Part shown: positions 24,601-36,900 of the stretch, piece after piece
Numbering within the stretch: position 1 is the first letter of the stretch
Layout: every line of letters starts with the position of its first letter
Origin: Siderastrea siderea
Lineage: Eukaryota; Cnidaria; Anthozoa; Scleractinia; Rhizangiidae
Direction of reading: 5' to 3'
Length of the DNA: 64,000 nucleotides
Assembly: GCA_964030785.1 (NCBI GenBank)
Contig: OZ034979.1
Location: 7,890,883 to 7,954,882 of the forward strand
Made by a program: the position numbers and the translations under genes
Notes under the pieces: generated by a model
What the model was told of the DNA's origin: nothing
Databases searched by the model: none
Seen by the model: only the letters and a program-made list of their open reading frames with translations

Positions 24601-27600
24601 TCTCCATCTACATAGCACAAACCCTCCAATATCGGGCATACATCTGAATTACGGATGGGGATGTCTGGAAAACCAGAATTGCCAGTTTTCACGTGACGTC
24701 ATCAAATTCTAAAATCATAAAGTCGAAAGGTCTTCTGATTTCATATCCCCACCAGGTCGAAGACAACTTAAAAATATATCTTTTCACAATTTTCCAGCCT
24801 GGTAGCATCTTTCGTTTTGAAAATACAGCAGCTTGAATTTCTGGCTTTACACCCTACGTGATACCAACATGGCATCCGAGACAAAGCTTTCTCCTATGCA
24901 ATAAAGGACTCTCCTCGTGATTTTTAGCAGTTTGGACAGTTAAAGTACTAGGAGGGAAATTAAATGTGAATATTTGGTAGTTCATGAAAGAAAAGTAATT
25001 GCTTGGAGAGCAGAGGTGAATTCCAGATGTTCTCATGGATTTCTAGCCACCATGTTTGTGCCTCTCTGAGGAACCCTAACATGGCATTTCCACTGGGCTC
25101 TACAAATTTTGGTCTAACATTTCAGCAAATAACTCAACAACGGAATACCGTAAAGATCTGAGACTTGGCAAAGTTGTATACAGGGCTCGAGACTAATAGT
25201 AGCCAACTAGTCACAGACTAGTAAAAATTCCGTTTTGCCTAGTAGGTTATGCACTTTCACTAGCCATTTTGGCTAGTGAAATTTTCAAAGCACTAAAGTA
25301 CCAGATGGAGACCAAACTAAATATTGCTTCTGACGATCGGATCCCAAAAGCAAATTGAGTGAACAGAAACAAAAACTTATTCCGTAAAAGGATATCATAA
25401 TGTTCCCTATGGTACTTGTTTTGTCGTCTCAACGTTTCTCCCTACTATATGTTGTCTCAGTTGGCAACGTTTCTCTCTCATTAGTACGTTCCTACGACAT
25501 TAGCCATCTTAAGAACGTTTCACCATACGTGTCCTTCAAAGGTCCGTTTGTGTGTTCATATGAAGTTAGTCTAGTTTCGAACGTTAGTACGTTCACACAA
25601 TTCTTTAGTCTTCTTTTATCGACTTATTTCCAATCATAATTACTAAGTTTGTACAATATTACTTTCTCTTCCCTTGCAGCGCTTCTCTCTACGTAATGTC
25701 GTTTGTATGATATTAGCCTTGTCTTCACAACGTTTCTCCGTACGGAAGCACATTTGTCGATTTATTAGTCTTGCGTTCTCAACGTTTCTCTGTACGCCGT
25801 TAGCATGTTCGCACTTTACTGGTCTTGTGTTCCCAAGACTTTCAGTGAGTAAGTGCATTTGTACGATACGTCTACACTTCTTAACGTTTCTCTGTACGTT
25901 AGTATGTTCATACGGTATTAGTCTTGTCTTCTCAACGTTTATCCGTACATTCGTGCATTATTAGTTGTCTTCCCTACGTTTCTCCGTAATTTATTGTCCT
26001 TCCGTAATAGCGTTGCATGTCCGGTCGGCGTTCTTCCGTATGTTACACGTTCTTACGGAATTAGTTTTGTCTAATGACGTTTCTCCATAAGTTGGTAGAT
26101 GCGTATTTTGTTAGCCTCAGTGTCTCCTCAACGTGTCTCTGTACCTGGGTACATTAGCAGTGTTTCTCCCTACTGTAGTGCTTAGTAAGTTCAAACCTTA
26201 TTAGCTTTGTCTGCTCAACGTTTCTCGGTACTTCAATACGCTCATAATTTACTAGTCTTCCCTTGCAGACATTTTTTCGTACATGAATTAAGTGCTGTAT
26301 CAGTCTTGTCTTTCTCCGTACCTCACAACATTCGTACAATGTTAGTCTCTTCTTCCCAACGTTTCTCCATACAATGACAAGCTCATATAAGGTTGACTTT
26401 TCTAGATAGTGGTCATGATAACCGCAACGAAAAAGAGAGGCATGAATAACGTCGTGCCTGCGAATTTGCCCTGAATGCACGAATACTTTGTATTCGTGTG
26501 AGGCTCTTTAACCGTTGGATAGAACGGTCAACATTCCAGTTCTTCACTCCTTAGATTACAAAGGCATATTTACAGTAATTAACTTGGCTAAAAATAACAC
26601 GTATTGAACACAGTGCAAGATTACGCAAAAAAAAAGTCCGGCTAGTGAAAATTTATTTTGGCTAGTGAAATCAAATCTCTCACTAGCCACTGGGCTACGT
26701 AGCTGAAAAGTTAGTCTCGAGCCCTGGTATATTTGTTAGCCTTTTATAACATTAATTCTTTGCTTCTTTCATTGACTGGTTTTGATTTTAATATTTTATG
26801 GCATGACAGTGAAAACCGAGAATACATTGATGTTGCCAAATGTAACAAATACATAACAATAATTATCATTCACCTGACCAAACTGGAGGTGAATAATGAA
26901 TGGCAGTCATTAGCCCTTAAGCCCTGATATGAAAATGCATGCATATTCTCCTTACTGTTCTCCATACATGTACATTTCTTATGGAACTAGTAAGGAGATT
27001 TTGTCGAAATATCAAGACATCTTATCCTTGGTAATCACTTTGTTTATTCTTTTTGTTTATCATTTCAATGTTTGAACAAGTAGTGATAATGCAAACAGGA
27101 ATTTCACTTTCGTCACTATTAGGGCTGGGTTAAGGGAGCCCTGGTAGGAATCCTGCAGAGGTCCTACAGGATTTTCTAAGATCCTGTAAGATTACACAGG
27201 ATCCTACCCAGAATCTTAAATGACTTCACAATAATTGTAATTATGCCTTATATAATCCTACTGAAGATCCTGTAAAATCTTACTGGATCCTGCAAAAGAT
27301 CCTGTTTATCATAGAGATCATTTAGATCATGCAAGTATCTAGACTGGATCTAGGATCCTATACGATTCTACAGGATTGTATTTGATCCTACAGGTTTCTA
27401 CAGGATCTTGAGTAGGATCCGATAAAAACCTATAGGATCCTTATGATCTTGGACAGAAATTGATCAGACTTGAAAATCCAAAAGAGATCCTGGACATCTT
27501 AAAACAAACAGACAAACAAACAGTTTGTTATCAGTGTTACAAGAACATTTCACAACCATCAAATCTGCTTTATTTGGATATTCAAAAGTCACAGCTAAGC

Positions 27601-28010
27601 TTAACATAAAAGCTTGCTAGGGCGTCGATTTTTGGTTGTTACTCACCGGGGACATTTTCCTCCAATTCTGTCACTTCTAAAAACGGAAAAATCATAAGAT
27701 TGACAAGGCGTAAGCAGAAACAACATATGAAACATTTAAGCTAGAGAAACTAAAATGATCATATTATATCTAAAAAAGACCAACGTTTCTATCCTGTTCA
27801 TGCTTTTAAAATATAATACACTTAAGTTGCATTAAGTATAAGCTTAAGTACAATGTGTAAGTAAATTTTAATTAGGCTCAATATTTCCATACCTTTCGTA
27901 AGCAGTTTGTCTCGAACAGATACTCTCGAGCTTTTGGAACTTTCAGTTGCATTTGCTCCCTTCTGCTTCTTCTCCCTTTCTTCCTTAATCTTTTTTGCGA
28001 GAGTGATCAT
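21656..28010 (-). CDS. UBE2F: NEDD8-conjugating enzyme UBE2F (complete, 9 exons)
   Basis: UBE2F is the second metazoan NEDD8 E2; it takes NEDD8 from the NAE E1 and, with RBX2, modifies CUL5. Exons on the minus strand: 28010-27893, 27676-27647, 24473-24408, 24318-24251, 23600-23530, 23338-23281, 22417-22385, 22227-22165 and 21715-21656, total 567 nt, 188 aa (human 185). The N-terminus MITLAKKIKEEREKK then RVSVRDKLL matches the E1-docking extension of UBE2F rather than UBE2M. The UBC fold shows FTLTVTP, EGYWKEGIF, the HPN motif (106-108), catalytic Cys116 in GEVCL (same number as human), DGSGWAPTRTL, DIVWGLNSLF and a C-terminal VEDYIRLYA. All exon joins are in frame. Introns hold an hAT-like element and MITEs. 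It is head-to-head with UBE4A. Confidence 0.96.
22022..22047. repeat. GT/G-rich low-complexity run
   Basis: TGGG/TGTG motif followed by a run of more than 15 G, in a UBE2F intron. Could affect assembly accuracy here. Confidence 0.7.
22750..22862. mobile_element. Short fold-back MITE with C-rich/G-rich arms
   Basis: The left arm GAAAACCCCCACCTACCCCT, then CCCCTAACCCAACATTTT, faces the right arm AATGTTAGGTTAGGGGAGG, then GGTAAGTGGGGGTGTAGTTTC. The spacer is about 35 bp. Lies in a UBE2F intron, non-coding. Confidence 0.7.
23530..23600 (-). CDS. UBE2F: UBE2F catalytic-cysteine exon
   Basis: Read on the minus strand, this 71-nt exon encodes PPIVWCETKIWHPNISES then GEVCL. It contains the HPN motif and the NEDD8-accepting cysteine (Cys116 of the assembled protein), and it ends in phase 2. 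Confidence 0.96.
25181..26726. mobile_element. 1.5-kb non-autonomous element, CAGGGCTCGAGACTAA ends, 5-bp TSD
   Basis: Perfect 16-bp TIRs: CAGGGCTCGAGACTAA at the left and TTAGTCTCGAGCCCTG at the right. GTATA flanks both sides (25176-25180 and 26727-26731). Sub-terminal blocks with CTAGCCATTTTGGCTAGTGA recur near both ends. The interior 25400-26400 is a degenerate satellite in which AACGTTTCTCCGTAC-like motifs occur at least nine times at irregular 40-110 bp spacing. No transposase. Located in the 3.2-kb UBE2F intron. Confidence 0.85.
26914..27129. mobile_element. piggyBac-like MITE, CCCTTTAAGCC family, copy D
   Basis: Starts CCCTTAAGCCCTGATATGAA after TTAG, a decayed TTAA, and ends GGGCTGGG followed by TTAA (27130-27133). 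The internal blocks match copy A most closely. UBE2F intron. Confidence 0.8.
27130..27485. repeat. Degenerate GATCCTACAGGAT repeat cluster
   Basis: The short, partly palindromic motif AGGATCCTAC/GATCCTGTAAGAT recurs more than fifteen times in about 330 bp on both strands. Lies directly after MITE copy D in a UBE2F intron. Not coding. Confidence 0.75.
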
Positions 28011-29734
28011 TTCTTATTTCAAGAAGGAGTCCGTTTTTCGACAACATTTGCAAAATTTGCTCATTGACACTCACTTCAACTCCATCTTGAAAAATCTGAG
28101 ACTGCGATTACTTGACCAGCGGCTAAAAACAGTAGTCCAAACCTCGTCCCCAGGGCCTTCTCCTCGTTCAAAATGGCGGTCTCGTCGCAGTAGTCCCAGA
28201 CCTCTATATTTCTTCAACTCACACGGTCACTATCGTAGAGTGACGATGCAGTAGTTTTTTGCCAATTCATTGTTATACACTTCATAATGTGCTCGAGTTT
28301 TGACACGTTTTTCGGCCTGAATGAAAGCTAAATGGCTTGTTGAGGATCTTATGATAACAACTGATTGAAAACTTTGAGGTAATGAGAGAAAAATATCTTT
28401 TATTTACGTATACACGATGAAAACTTTGTAAGCTTCTTGAAAACAATACTTACTTTCATGTAAGCTTATCTGTACCTTGCTGTTCTGTGTTTACATAGTA
28501 TGTCTCACAAGGCATCGTTCTCTAAGAACTTTGTTTAAGTTAGAGTTGTCAAGTGGCGTGTATTCTGTAGGTGACGCTACAAAATTTCTTGCTTAACTTC
28601 TAAAGATGCGCATACTTGCCTGAGGTCACTGGCATTTCAGAATACCCTCCCCCCCCCATCAAGGAGGGCTTTCTTTTAATAATAATGGTTGTAAAACAAA
28701 GTAACAGGGTGCTTGTCGTACCTTTTAGGGGGTTAAATTTTGTGGTTTGGTACTGCATAGGCTGTGAAATCATGTGATTGGATGCATTTCACGATTTGAT
28801 TTTATCCACACCAGGATAACATAAATATATAAACACTGCCGAAGGAAAGTGCTACTCGAAAGCATTCATTTGAATGCCACACTTTAGGCTTTCATCCACA
28901 AACTCAAAAGAGAAAACCATCTTGTACAGCATCTAAACACAACAACTCACACTGAAATATTTGGGATGAGGCAGTTTATTTACAGTCTACACCACCTTAT
29001 GCGCCGATCAATTCGAAAGTTCAACATCCCCCCCCCCCCCCGGGCAACCCCCCGGGTATTTGAACTTTTGAAGATTGGCTTGTTCAAATTCCCTCCCCTC
29101 GGGGCAAAAAAGCCGTTCAAATGCCCCACCAATTAGTACTGAACTACCTCTCCTCAAAGACAAATTTCGTCTTCAATCAAACATTTTAACGCCTTTCAGA
29201 GAGATATATGCTGAATGACACCTTCAAACTTCTTTTAAAGACCCTTTTGAAAGAGTTATTCACTAACAAAGGCGAAATTCTATCTTGTAAATCGGTCAAA
29301 CCCTGCCAAAACCGAAAACAACTCACGGGCGTATTACGTCAGAACAAGAGATAAATCCGGTTCAAATTCCCCACCCCTCCAAGGCAACGTTCAAATTCCC
29401 CCCTCCCCGGGTACGATGCACAGTCAAATGCCCGGGGTTTGCCCGGGGGGGGGATGTTGAAGTTTTGAATTGATCGGCGCATTATACGGCATAGTAAACA
29501 GTACCACCAGAAAGTACTGCTCATTAGCATAATGTCATTTAAATGGCCTGACACCATAGGATTTTGTCCATAGTCTCAAAGGGTATGTGTCTCAACTATT
29601 AATAATGTATGGAAAATTAAAAATATACTGTAGTGTAGTTTATGTAGTGAATATTGGCAGTTAAATACCAGTAACTCAGTATGTTACATGTGGTTGTCAT
29701 TTCAGTGTGGGTTTAGTTTGCGTTCTAAGCTGTT
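28011..29734. promoter_or_regulatory. Head-to-head intergenic region of UBE2F and UBE4A
   Basis: The two start codons face away from each other across 1.7 kb. The proximal part (28011-28260) has no repeat and contains AAAATGGCGG (28170-28179), which resembles a YY1 site as found in housekeeping promoters. An acceptor (ttcag, 29701-29705) lies 29 bp before the UBE4A ATG, so UBE4A likely has an upstream non-coding exon, possibly near 28100-28300. The rest holds a 105-bp repeat copy split by the MITE at 29000-29481. Shared promoter activity is inference. Confidence 0.5.
29000..29481. mobile_element. PIF/Harbinger-like fold-back MITE, TTA TSD
   Basis: Left arm TGCGCCGATCAATTCGAAAG then TTCAACATCCCC; right arm GGGATGTTGAAGTTTTGAAT then TGATCGGCGCA. 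Flanked by TTA at 28997-28999 and 29482-29484. The flanking sequence rejoins into an intact 105-bp repeat unit when the element is removed, which confirms both ends. A 3-bp TTA duplication fits PIF/Harbinger. Runs of C and G occupy the sub-terminal regions. Confidence 0.85.
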
Positions 29735-30929
29735 ATGGAGGACAGAAGCTCATCACAGATATCCCAGAATCCATTTGCTGCTCTCTTCCCATCTGTTGAA
29801 AAAGCTGAAGAGTTCAGAAAGCAGCATGAGGATTCTCTTACCACTGCAAAGACCGTCGACAAGCACAGACCAGACACAGTCATGCAGTCTCAGCCCATAA
29901 CAGTGTCACTGAAAGATGTCCAAGACAATAATGCTACCAATGAATCAGAACATGGTGATCCTGAAGCACTGAATGATGAGAAGGACGAAGTTTGGATGGT
30001 GAATGATTTGCTTCAACGAGTATTTCTTATAACAGTGGATAATGGTAAATAAATTACTCAATAGGGAAAATGTTTATGTATCCAGCAGAATCTAGCAAGG
30101 TCCATGTTGTGGTAGACAGGGCCATACTCACAAAGCTCTCCCAAGTTAAAATGATCAACATCCTCCTTGTTTTCCAACATAACTTATAGTGCCACGTTAA
30201 ATTTTGGCGTGCTCCCACTGGTGGAAATCAATCACGTGACGCAATAATGTCTGTCCTCAGCAGGCGCCTATCAGTGCATAGTACCGCTTTGGGCAATTTT
30301 CACTAAAAATTAAGCAATGTACAATAAAAGCAATAGAGTCCTTCTGTCTCAGGCCTTATGTGTGATAGGTTCCCTTGGAAATTTGATGTTCAAATTTCAT
30401 ATATTAAGCCCTTGAACTACATTCTTTAGCTAATATTTGTTGTAAACATCAAATTTCCTTGGGCAACCTATCCCATGGTAGTGCCTTTGACAGAAGAACT
30501 ATTGTTTAAATAGTGCACATTTTAATGTAGAAGGATACAATAGTTCTAAGTGACTACATTGTAAAATAGTTAATGTACTGAGATGTGACTATCAGTGATA
30601 TTTTCTTAGACACTAATAGAATTGGAAAGAGACAGCATGGTGGTCTGCCAAAGAGGTGTGTCTATTTGCGGAATACTGCTAGTGGTTGTGAAGTGCCAGT
30701 TCTTCAGTGGATCAACATTGATGAAGTGAGTGCTTGTCTTGATACCCAGGAGAATACATCTTTTAATGCCCATTTGCTTTCTAATAAGTTTATATTCTAA
30801 TGTTTATTTCAGTCTACCAGAAAAATCATGTTTTTGTCATGGTAATGATAATGATAATGATGGCAGTGATGGTGATGAATGTGATGGTGGTGATAGTGGA
30901 AGTGATGGTGACAGTGATGATGATGATGG

Positions 30930-30996
<67 letters not shown>

Positions 30997-33900
30997 AAAA
31001 GTAAAACATGTCTTCAGAATTGTACCTCAAACATTGGAGTGTGTTTAAAATTTTTAAAAAATGTTATAATTGTCACCAAATGAAAACTACAGGTCAGAGC
31101 AGTGGTTTCCTGTGCAAGTTGAAGCATCAATATGCAATATGCGATAAACATTCAGGTCATAATGAACAAAATTAAATATAGACTGAGATTGTCTTTTTTA
31201 ACACTTTCTACTTTTGGTTACTAGTTCTAAAAGATATAATATAGAGACTAGTGTGGAAAATCTGCAGGTTGACATCAGTTAAATTTCTGTCCATTAGGCC
31301 ATCATGGAAAGGCTGCTAATGTCTCACCCACGGTCCCATGTCATGATCACCGGTGGTGCGCGTATGACATCACTCACAGCCGAGATTGAAGCAGGGGAAG
31401 TAGCGATCATAAAGTACCTGGTATCCTGTTTTAGGCGTGCATTTGAAGAATGCAAGAAATGGAAGGTAGACATTCATCTTCAATATCTCTTAAACTGCCT
31501 TTATTAGTTTGTCTCACTCCTTTACTTCAGCCTTAGCAGGTTGTCATTAACGGCCGTAAGCCATAACGCCTGTCACAGCTGAGAATGCTTCAAGAAACCT
31601 TGCTCAGTGTTAGTGGTAACCTTATCATTTGCAATAAAAATGCAGCTTCACATGCACAAGTGACATATATATTTTAGAGCATAATCTCACATCCATTGAC
31701 TTGTAGGTGACACACACTCACAATGTTGAATTAGATAGTTTGATTCCTGGCTGCACTATAAGCATGTAACTGGTGAAGTGTGAAAGTAGTTTGTTTCATT
31801 TAGAAACCCAGTTGATAGCCTCCTAGGATTTTTCTACATGTATAAATTTCTTGGTAATAGAGCATCCAACTGCTCTTTATTCCTGTTGGGAAAAATTGAA
31901 AAGTTTATCTCAGTACCTTTCCTCACTGCGGCATTTCTTTTTACTGTTATTTGTCATCATGGCCTTATGTGCCTTCTGGCTCGAAGAGAAATGATGATGA
32001 TGATGATGATGATGATGAGGATGATGATGATGATGGTGATGACATCATCATGTAACTGATCTTTAACCAACTTTAAAAGCTGTACATTTTTCCCTTTTAT
32101 TTTGAACAAAGGAAAAAGATTCTGCTCTTCTGGAAATGGCAGGCAGAGCCAAAACACTGGCACTATCATATGCAGGGTGAGTAGTGAGTTACTCTTTGCA
32201 CAGTAAGCCCGTCTTCCTCTGTTTTGATTGCAGCCAATTTCGCTGCTGTGTGCGGACCCAGATTTTTCAAATGTAAGACACTGGCTATGACTCATCAGTC
32301 ATGGTTCACAGAGCAATGAAGTGGTGTAGTGGTTAGTGCATTGGACCCCAGTCCCTGCCACAGTGTTGTTTCCTTAGACAAGAAAGTTTACCCCTCATTG
32401 TCTCTCTCCACTCAGATGTATGAATGGGTACTGGCAACATACTGCTGGGGATGACCCCGTGATGGACTAGCATCCCATCCAGGGGGGGGGGGGGGTAGCA
32501 TTATTCTCAGTTGCTTCATGATACAGAAACCAGGTTAAGCTCTGGCCATGTGGGCCTCCTTGGCCTCCTTACCTTACAGAGCAGTGAGGGGTGTTAGTAG
32601 ATCTGCTTTTTTGTGACTGTTTATGTTTTGGAAAGGTGATGTTTTTGCTGTAAACTATTATGCACATATTTTTATCATGACTATTTTGTGACAATGGGTG
32701 AATCATAAATGGCAGATTATGATTCCCTCCTCGTGAATCACCCATGGTCATGATGTAATTATGGAAATGTGCATATAACTGAGGAGTTGACTGACTGGGA
32801 AACGAACTTCCTGACCATCCTGAGATGTAAACAGTATTTTTTAAAATTATTAAAAACAATAAGGGACCAAAAGCATAAGAAACAACAAAGAAACAATAAA
32901 GTAATAATAAAGAACAAAGCAACAATTTAAAGAACCAAAAGCACTCCAAATTTCCTGTGTCGTCTTGTGTTTTTGGGTCAGTCATGACTGCCAAAACTAT
33001 CAGAGCTGATGAATCATGCTAAATAAACCAGGTCTGCATACGATAGTGAAATTGACCGCAATTAAACTTTATATTTGTATCTCCCAGATTTATAGCGTTG
33101 TAATGAGTAAAAGGAATTTGTTAACATCAAAGCTTTATTTCATTTTAGAACTTGTCTGTTAAGCCCTGAAATGTTTTCCAAGGGAGATCCCCACAAGCAA
33201 CTCTTTCAACTGCTGTTGACCTTACAAGGTTTGAGAAATGAATGTTGCATTGTTTCATTGCTAAGTGCTATTTTTGAAGGGTACATTGGTATCAATAAAC
33301 TTGACTTCTTATCTCACAGGTGATCAAGTGCTGGTGGAATTTATGGATGGTCTAGTTCAGGAACATCAAGGAAAGGATGATCAAGTATGTATTCCATAAC
33401 ATTCCCCTTCAGGGCCAATTTAGGAAGTTAATAGCTTTTGCTTTAATGGCTGTCACGTATGACTTGCATGTACAGGGTTCAAAATAAAATCAGGGCTTTT
33501 AGCCTAAAATTGTCGGCGTTTTTTCTCAAGGCTAATTTTTAGCCGGCTGTCAAGATGAATAGATAAGCACCATCTAAAGAAAAACCATTTTCAACAGTTT
33601 TCTGTCACACGTTGCGTAGCACGATGACCTACATTGGAATAAAATGTTTCCAGTCTTAACGAGTTCGTTTACGAAAGTCCCACGTTTTTGTACCGCCTTT
33701 TAAGTAGAGTGAGTAATTATTTCTCGTAAAGGTTTACAATTTCTTCGAACATTGGCTGCAAAACTACACTGCACGAGATGTACTCTGTGCGAAATGTAAT
33801 TTGATGCCACTCTAGTTTTATTCTTTTTTTCTTTTCAAAAACTTAGATCGTAGAACTTGCCTTCTCCGAAACGAAACCCTTTTCACTTGAATGAAAAAAT

Positions 33901-36900
33901 CGAATCCTGAACGGAATTTAATGATTCTCTCCTGTCCGAAGTTTCAACGCTTTAGTTTGTTTGTCAATTTGCAAATTGGATCAGTCCTTTGCAAAAAAAA
34001 AAAACAGCAAAAAACAAAACAAAAATGCCACCACAGTGAAACACTTGATATTTACTTCGGTCTCCGACTACTGGACGAGAAAGCGAAAGCACACACACGA
34101 AAGTGACAAGGTGCTAACAGGAACAGGTTCAAACGCTCAGTGGTAACAAAGAAAATCATGAATGAAAATTTGCTTGGTTTCTAAAAGAAAACTGAATTGC
34201 TGCGGCACCGCAATCCTATGCCTGGCCCAATTCCTCAGTTAGGTCGCGTTACTGAACACATGATGCCACGTCGGAAAAAAAAAGAATGCCAGCAAACAGA
34301 GATAGTTGCCAGAACAAAGAGCTGCCTTTTCTGAGAATCGAGACAATGATTGATAACGTTTTACAGTTTAGACAGCTTTTAAAACGCCATCCAATTCGCT
34401 TTAGGTATATGTGTAAGTGTATAAGTGTACTCGTTCCAGCGACGTTGATTTTGCCGATCAGGGTATCTTATTTTTCCTATTTCTACGGTGAAAAATCACC
34501 GGCAAGTGTGGTCAAAGCGCCGGCTATCGCCGGCAGTCGGCTGCTATTTTGAACCCTGCATGTATTGTCACCTGTATACATTCTAACATAAAGTCATTTC
34601 ATGTAAGTCAACCTTATCACCCATAAGCAAGTTGAAGCTTTTTTTTCATGACCCAGGTTACATTGACTTTGTTCTTATCATTTGAGCAGAGAGAGCGAGA
34701 GATGTTTCATCACTTTTTCAATTGACTTACAAAAAGAGACATATAGTTTCTTTTTTCTTTTTCTTTTAAGGCACAAATCAGGGTAGATTTAGCGAGTGAA
34801 AACTAAAGCAAAATCTGTATTAAAGTTAAGTGATTGTTCAATTCAATAAACTGGTTAATTAGCCATGCCAACACTGGTTTTCACAAAAGATAGTACCCTA
34901 AAGCTAGTGTAATTTAGCCGTCAGTGATATCTTCAACCCCTTCAGTCATGGGCAGAAATCACTCTAAGAGAGACTGACTCTCAGAGTAGCATTGCTGGCT
35001 TCAGTATGTTAGACCATCTCAATTTAAGATGGACACCTCGGTGCACTTTAACACACTGACAGTTAAAACTCACATGACAGGTTTTTTTGATTTTTCTTTC
35101 TTTTCCAGAGCAACATCTTCTCTCCAGTTCTTAGCATGTTAGCAGAGAGAGCCAAAGATGTTTCATCTCTTCTTCAATCTGATCTTTATACTTACCTCGA
35201 TGTGCTGCAGTTCTTTGCAAAGCACACAGGGTTAGCTGAGGTGACTACGCATAGATAACAGTGTTAAAAACTAGTGAGATAGGGGCTGGGGTGGAAAGTA
35301 CTGCCTAAGAAGCATCAGAGATGATATTTGAGCACTTTTAACAGAAAGAGGTTGAAGTGAGTTAACCCTTTAAGCCCCAGGAGTGACAAGCATCTAATTT
35401 CTGGCTGATCAAATATACAGGTCATGAGAATAAAGGAAATGATAACCAGACATGAAATGTCTTGACATTTAATCAAATTCTCCCAACTAGTAAAATAACA
35501 AGTATATAGAGAACAGTGAGGAGAATATGCATATGGATACTGGGGCTTAAAGGGTTAAAGTGAAGTGCACGTGAGCCACGTGAGGCCCAGCCAGCCAGAG
35601 CTTATCCCTGTTTTCTGTAGCATGAAGCAATCAAGCGTGTTGCTGCAACCCAGGGGATGGGATGCTAACAGCAATCTTGGATTAGGAAAATGGACATACA
35701 CCTGTAAATTTGGACTGAGGTGGTGAAGGAGACCCAGGGAGAGAGTGTTCAGAGGCTTTGACTAGTCCCAGAGCTCTTGATCAAAGCTTTACAAATCAAT
35801 CTACAGTGCATCCCACTAAATAATGCCTGCACTGCACGCTAGGGATGACAGGATGAAATTAAACCCTTAGTAAATTACATGGATTTGGGTTTGGTGTTTG
35901 GGTTTAGATCTATTTTTTTAACAGAATGGTGCCATTGGCCCCTTTGCAAGCTTGCTTCCACAAAACAAAGTTATGCCTAGCAAAATGCACAGTTGTCTAA
36001 TTAGCATCTATTAGAGTCCTTTATCAATAAGCAAGTTAGTAACAATCAGTTTATAAGACAATAATGCAGGAACAATAGAACATCTCCTTGTTTGGATCAT
36101 TCAGTGGTTATTTTTTTCTTTCAGATCCTTGTGTCTTCCAGTTTCTGGTTTCCAGCTAAGTCGTCATTGGGTGTTATTCCTGGACATGCATTTGAAAGAC
36201 AGACTCTCTTGGGATATTTTGTAGGGCTTACCAGCATGGCTAAGGATCCCACTAAACCATCGGTTAGTACTTACCAGTCAAGAGCCATTTTTGGCATCAT
36301 CATCATGGTTGTAAAAGTAAAAAAATAATAATTGAAAGGGATCAATATAATAACTGCGATAATTCGTTCTTCAGATAAAGAGTTCAAAATTCATATATTT
36401 AATAACATAACGTCTAAGATGAATTTAATTCAGGCGAATTTAATGTGAGTTCAATTCGACGTATAAACTAGGCCTAAATGTAATTCTAGCATTGAAGTTT
36501 TGACAGTCTGTTGAGTAAGGCATTGACCTCTTGCCTAAGATAATTGCATTTATTTTTGATACCTTTTTTTCAGGAATTCTTTCAGCGGCCAACTGAGCAG
36601 AGACATGCTGATATGCAGGCAACAATGGCCAACCTACGCTCACACCTTGATAATCTATCAGACAAGCTTTATAAGGTTTGTTAGTCTGGTTTGTTACCGA
36701 TTCAATATGACAGATCCATCAGGAACAAATTTCAGATCAAGATAGCACGGGATCCGAGATAGCCAGTGTGTTCGAACATCATTTACCTGAGTAGTTTTGT
36801 TAAGCTTTATTGGTTTATTAGTAGAAATAGCACTATAAATAGAAATATCATCATCATTATCACCATCATCATTGTATACTGGCCAATGTTCTAGTTGTGT

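Noticed and set aside
30730..31083. Asp-rich ORF on the plus strand (and Met- or His-rich ORFs in other frames)
   Set aside because: Produced by a (GAT)n microsatellite in a UBE4A intron with clear flanking splice sites.
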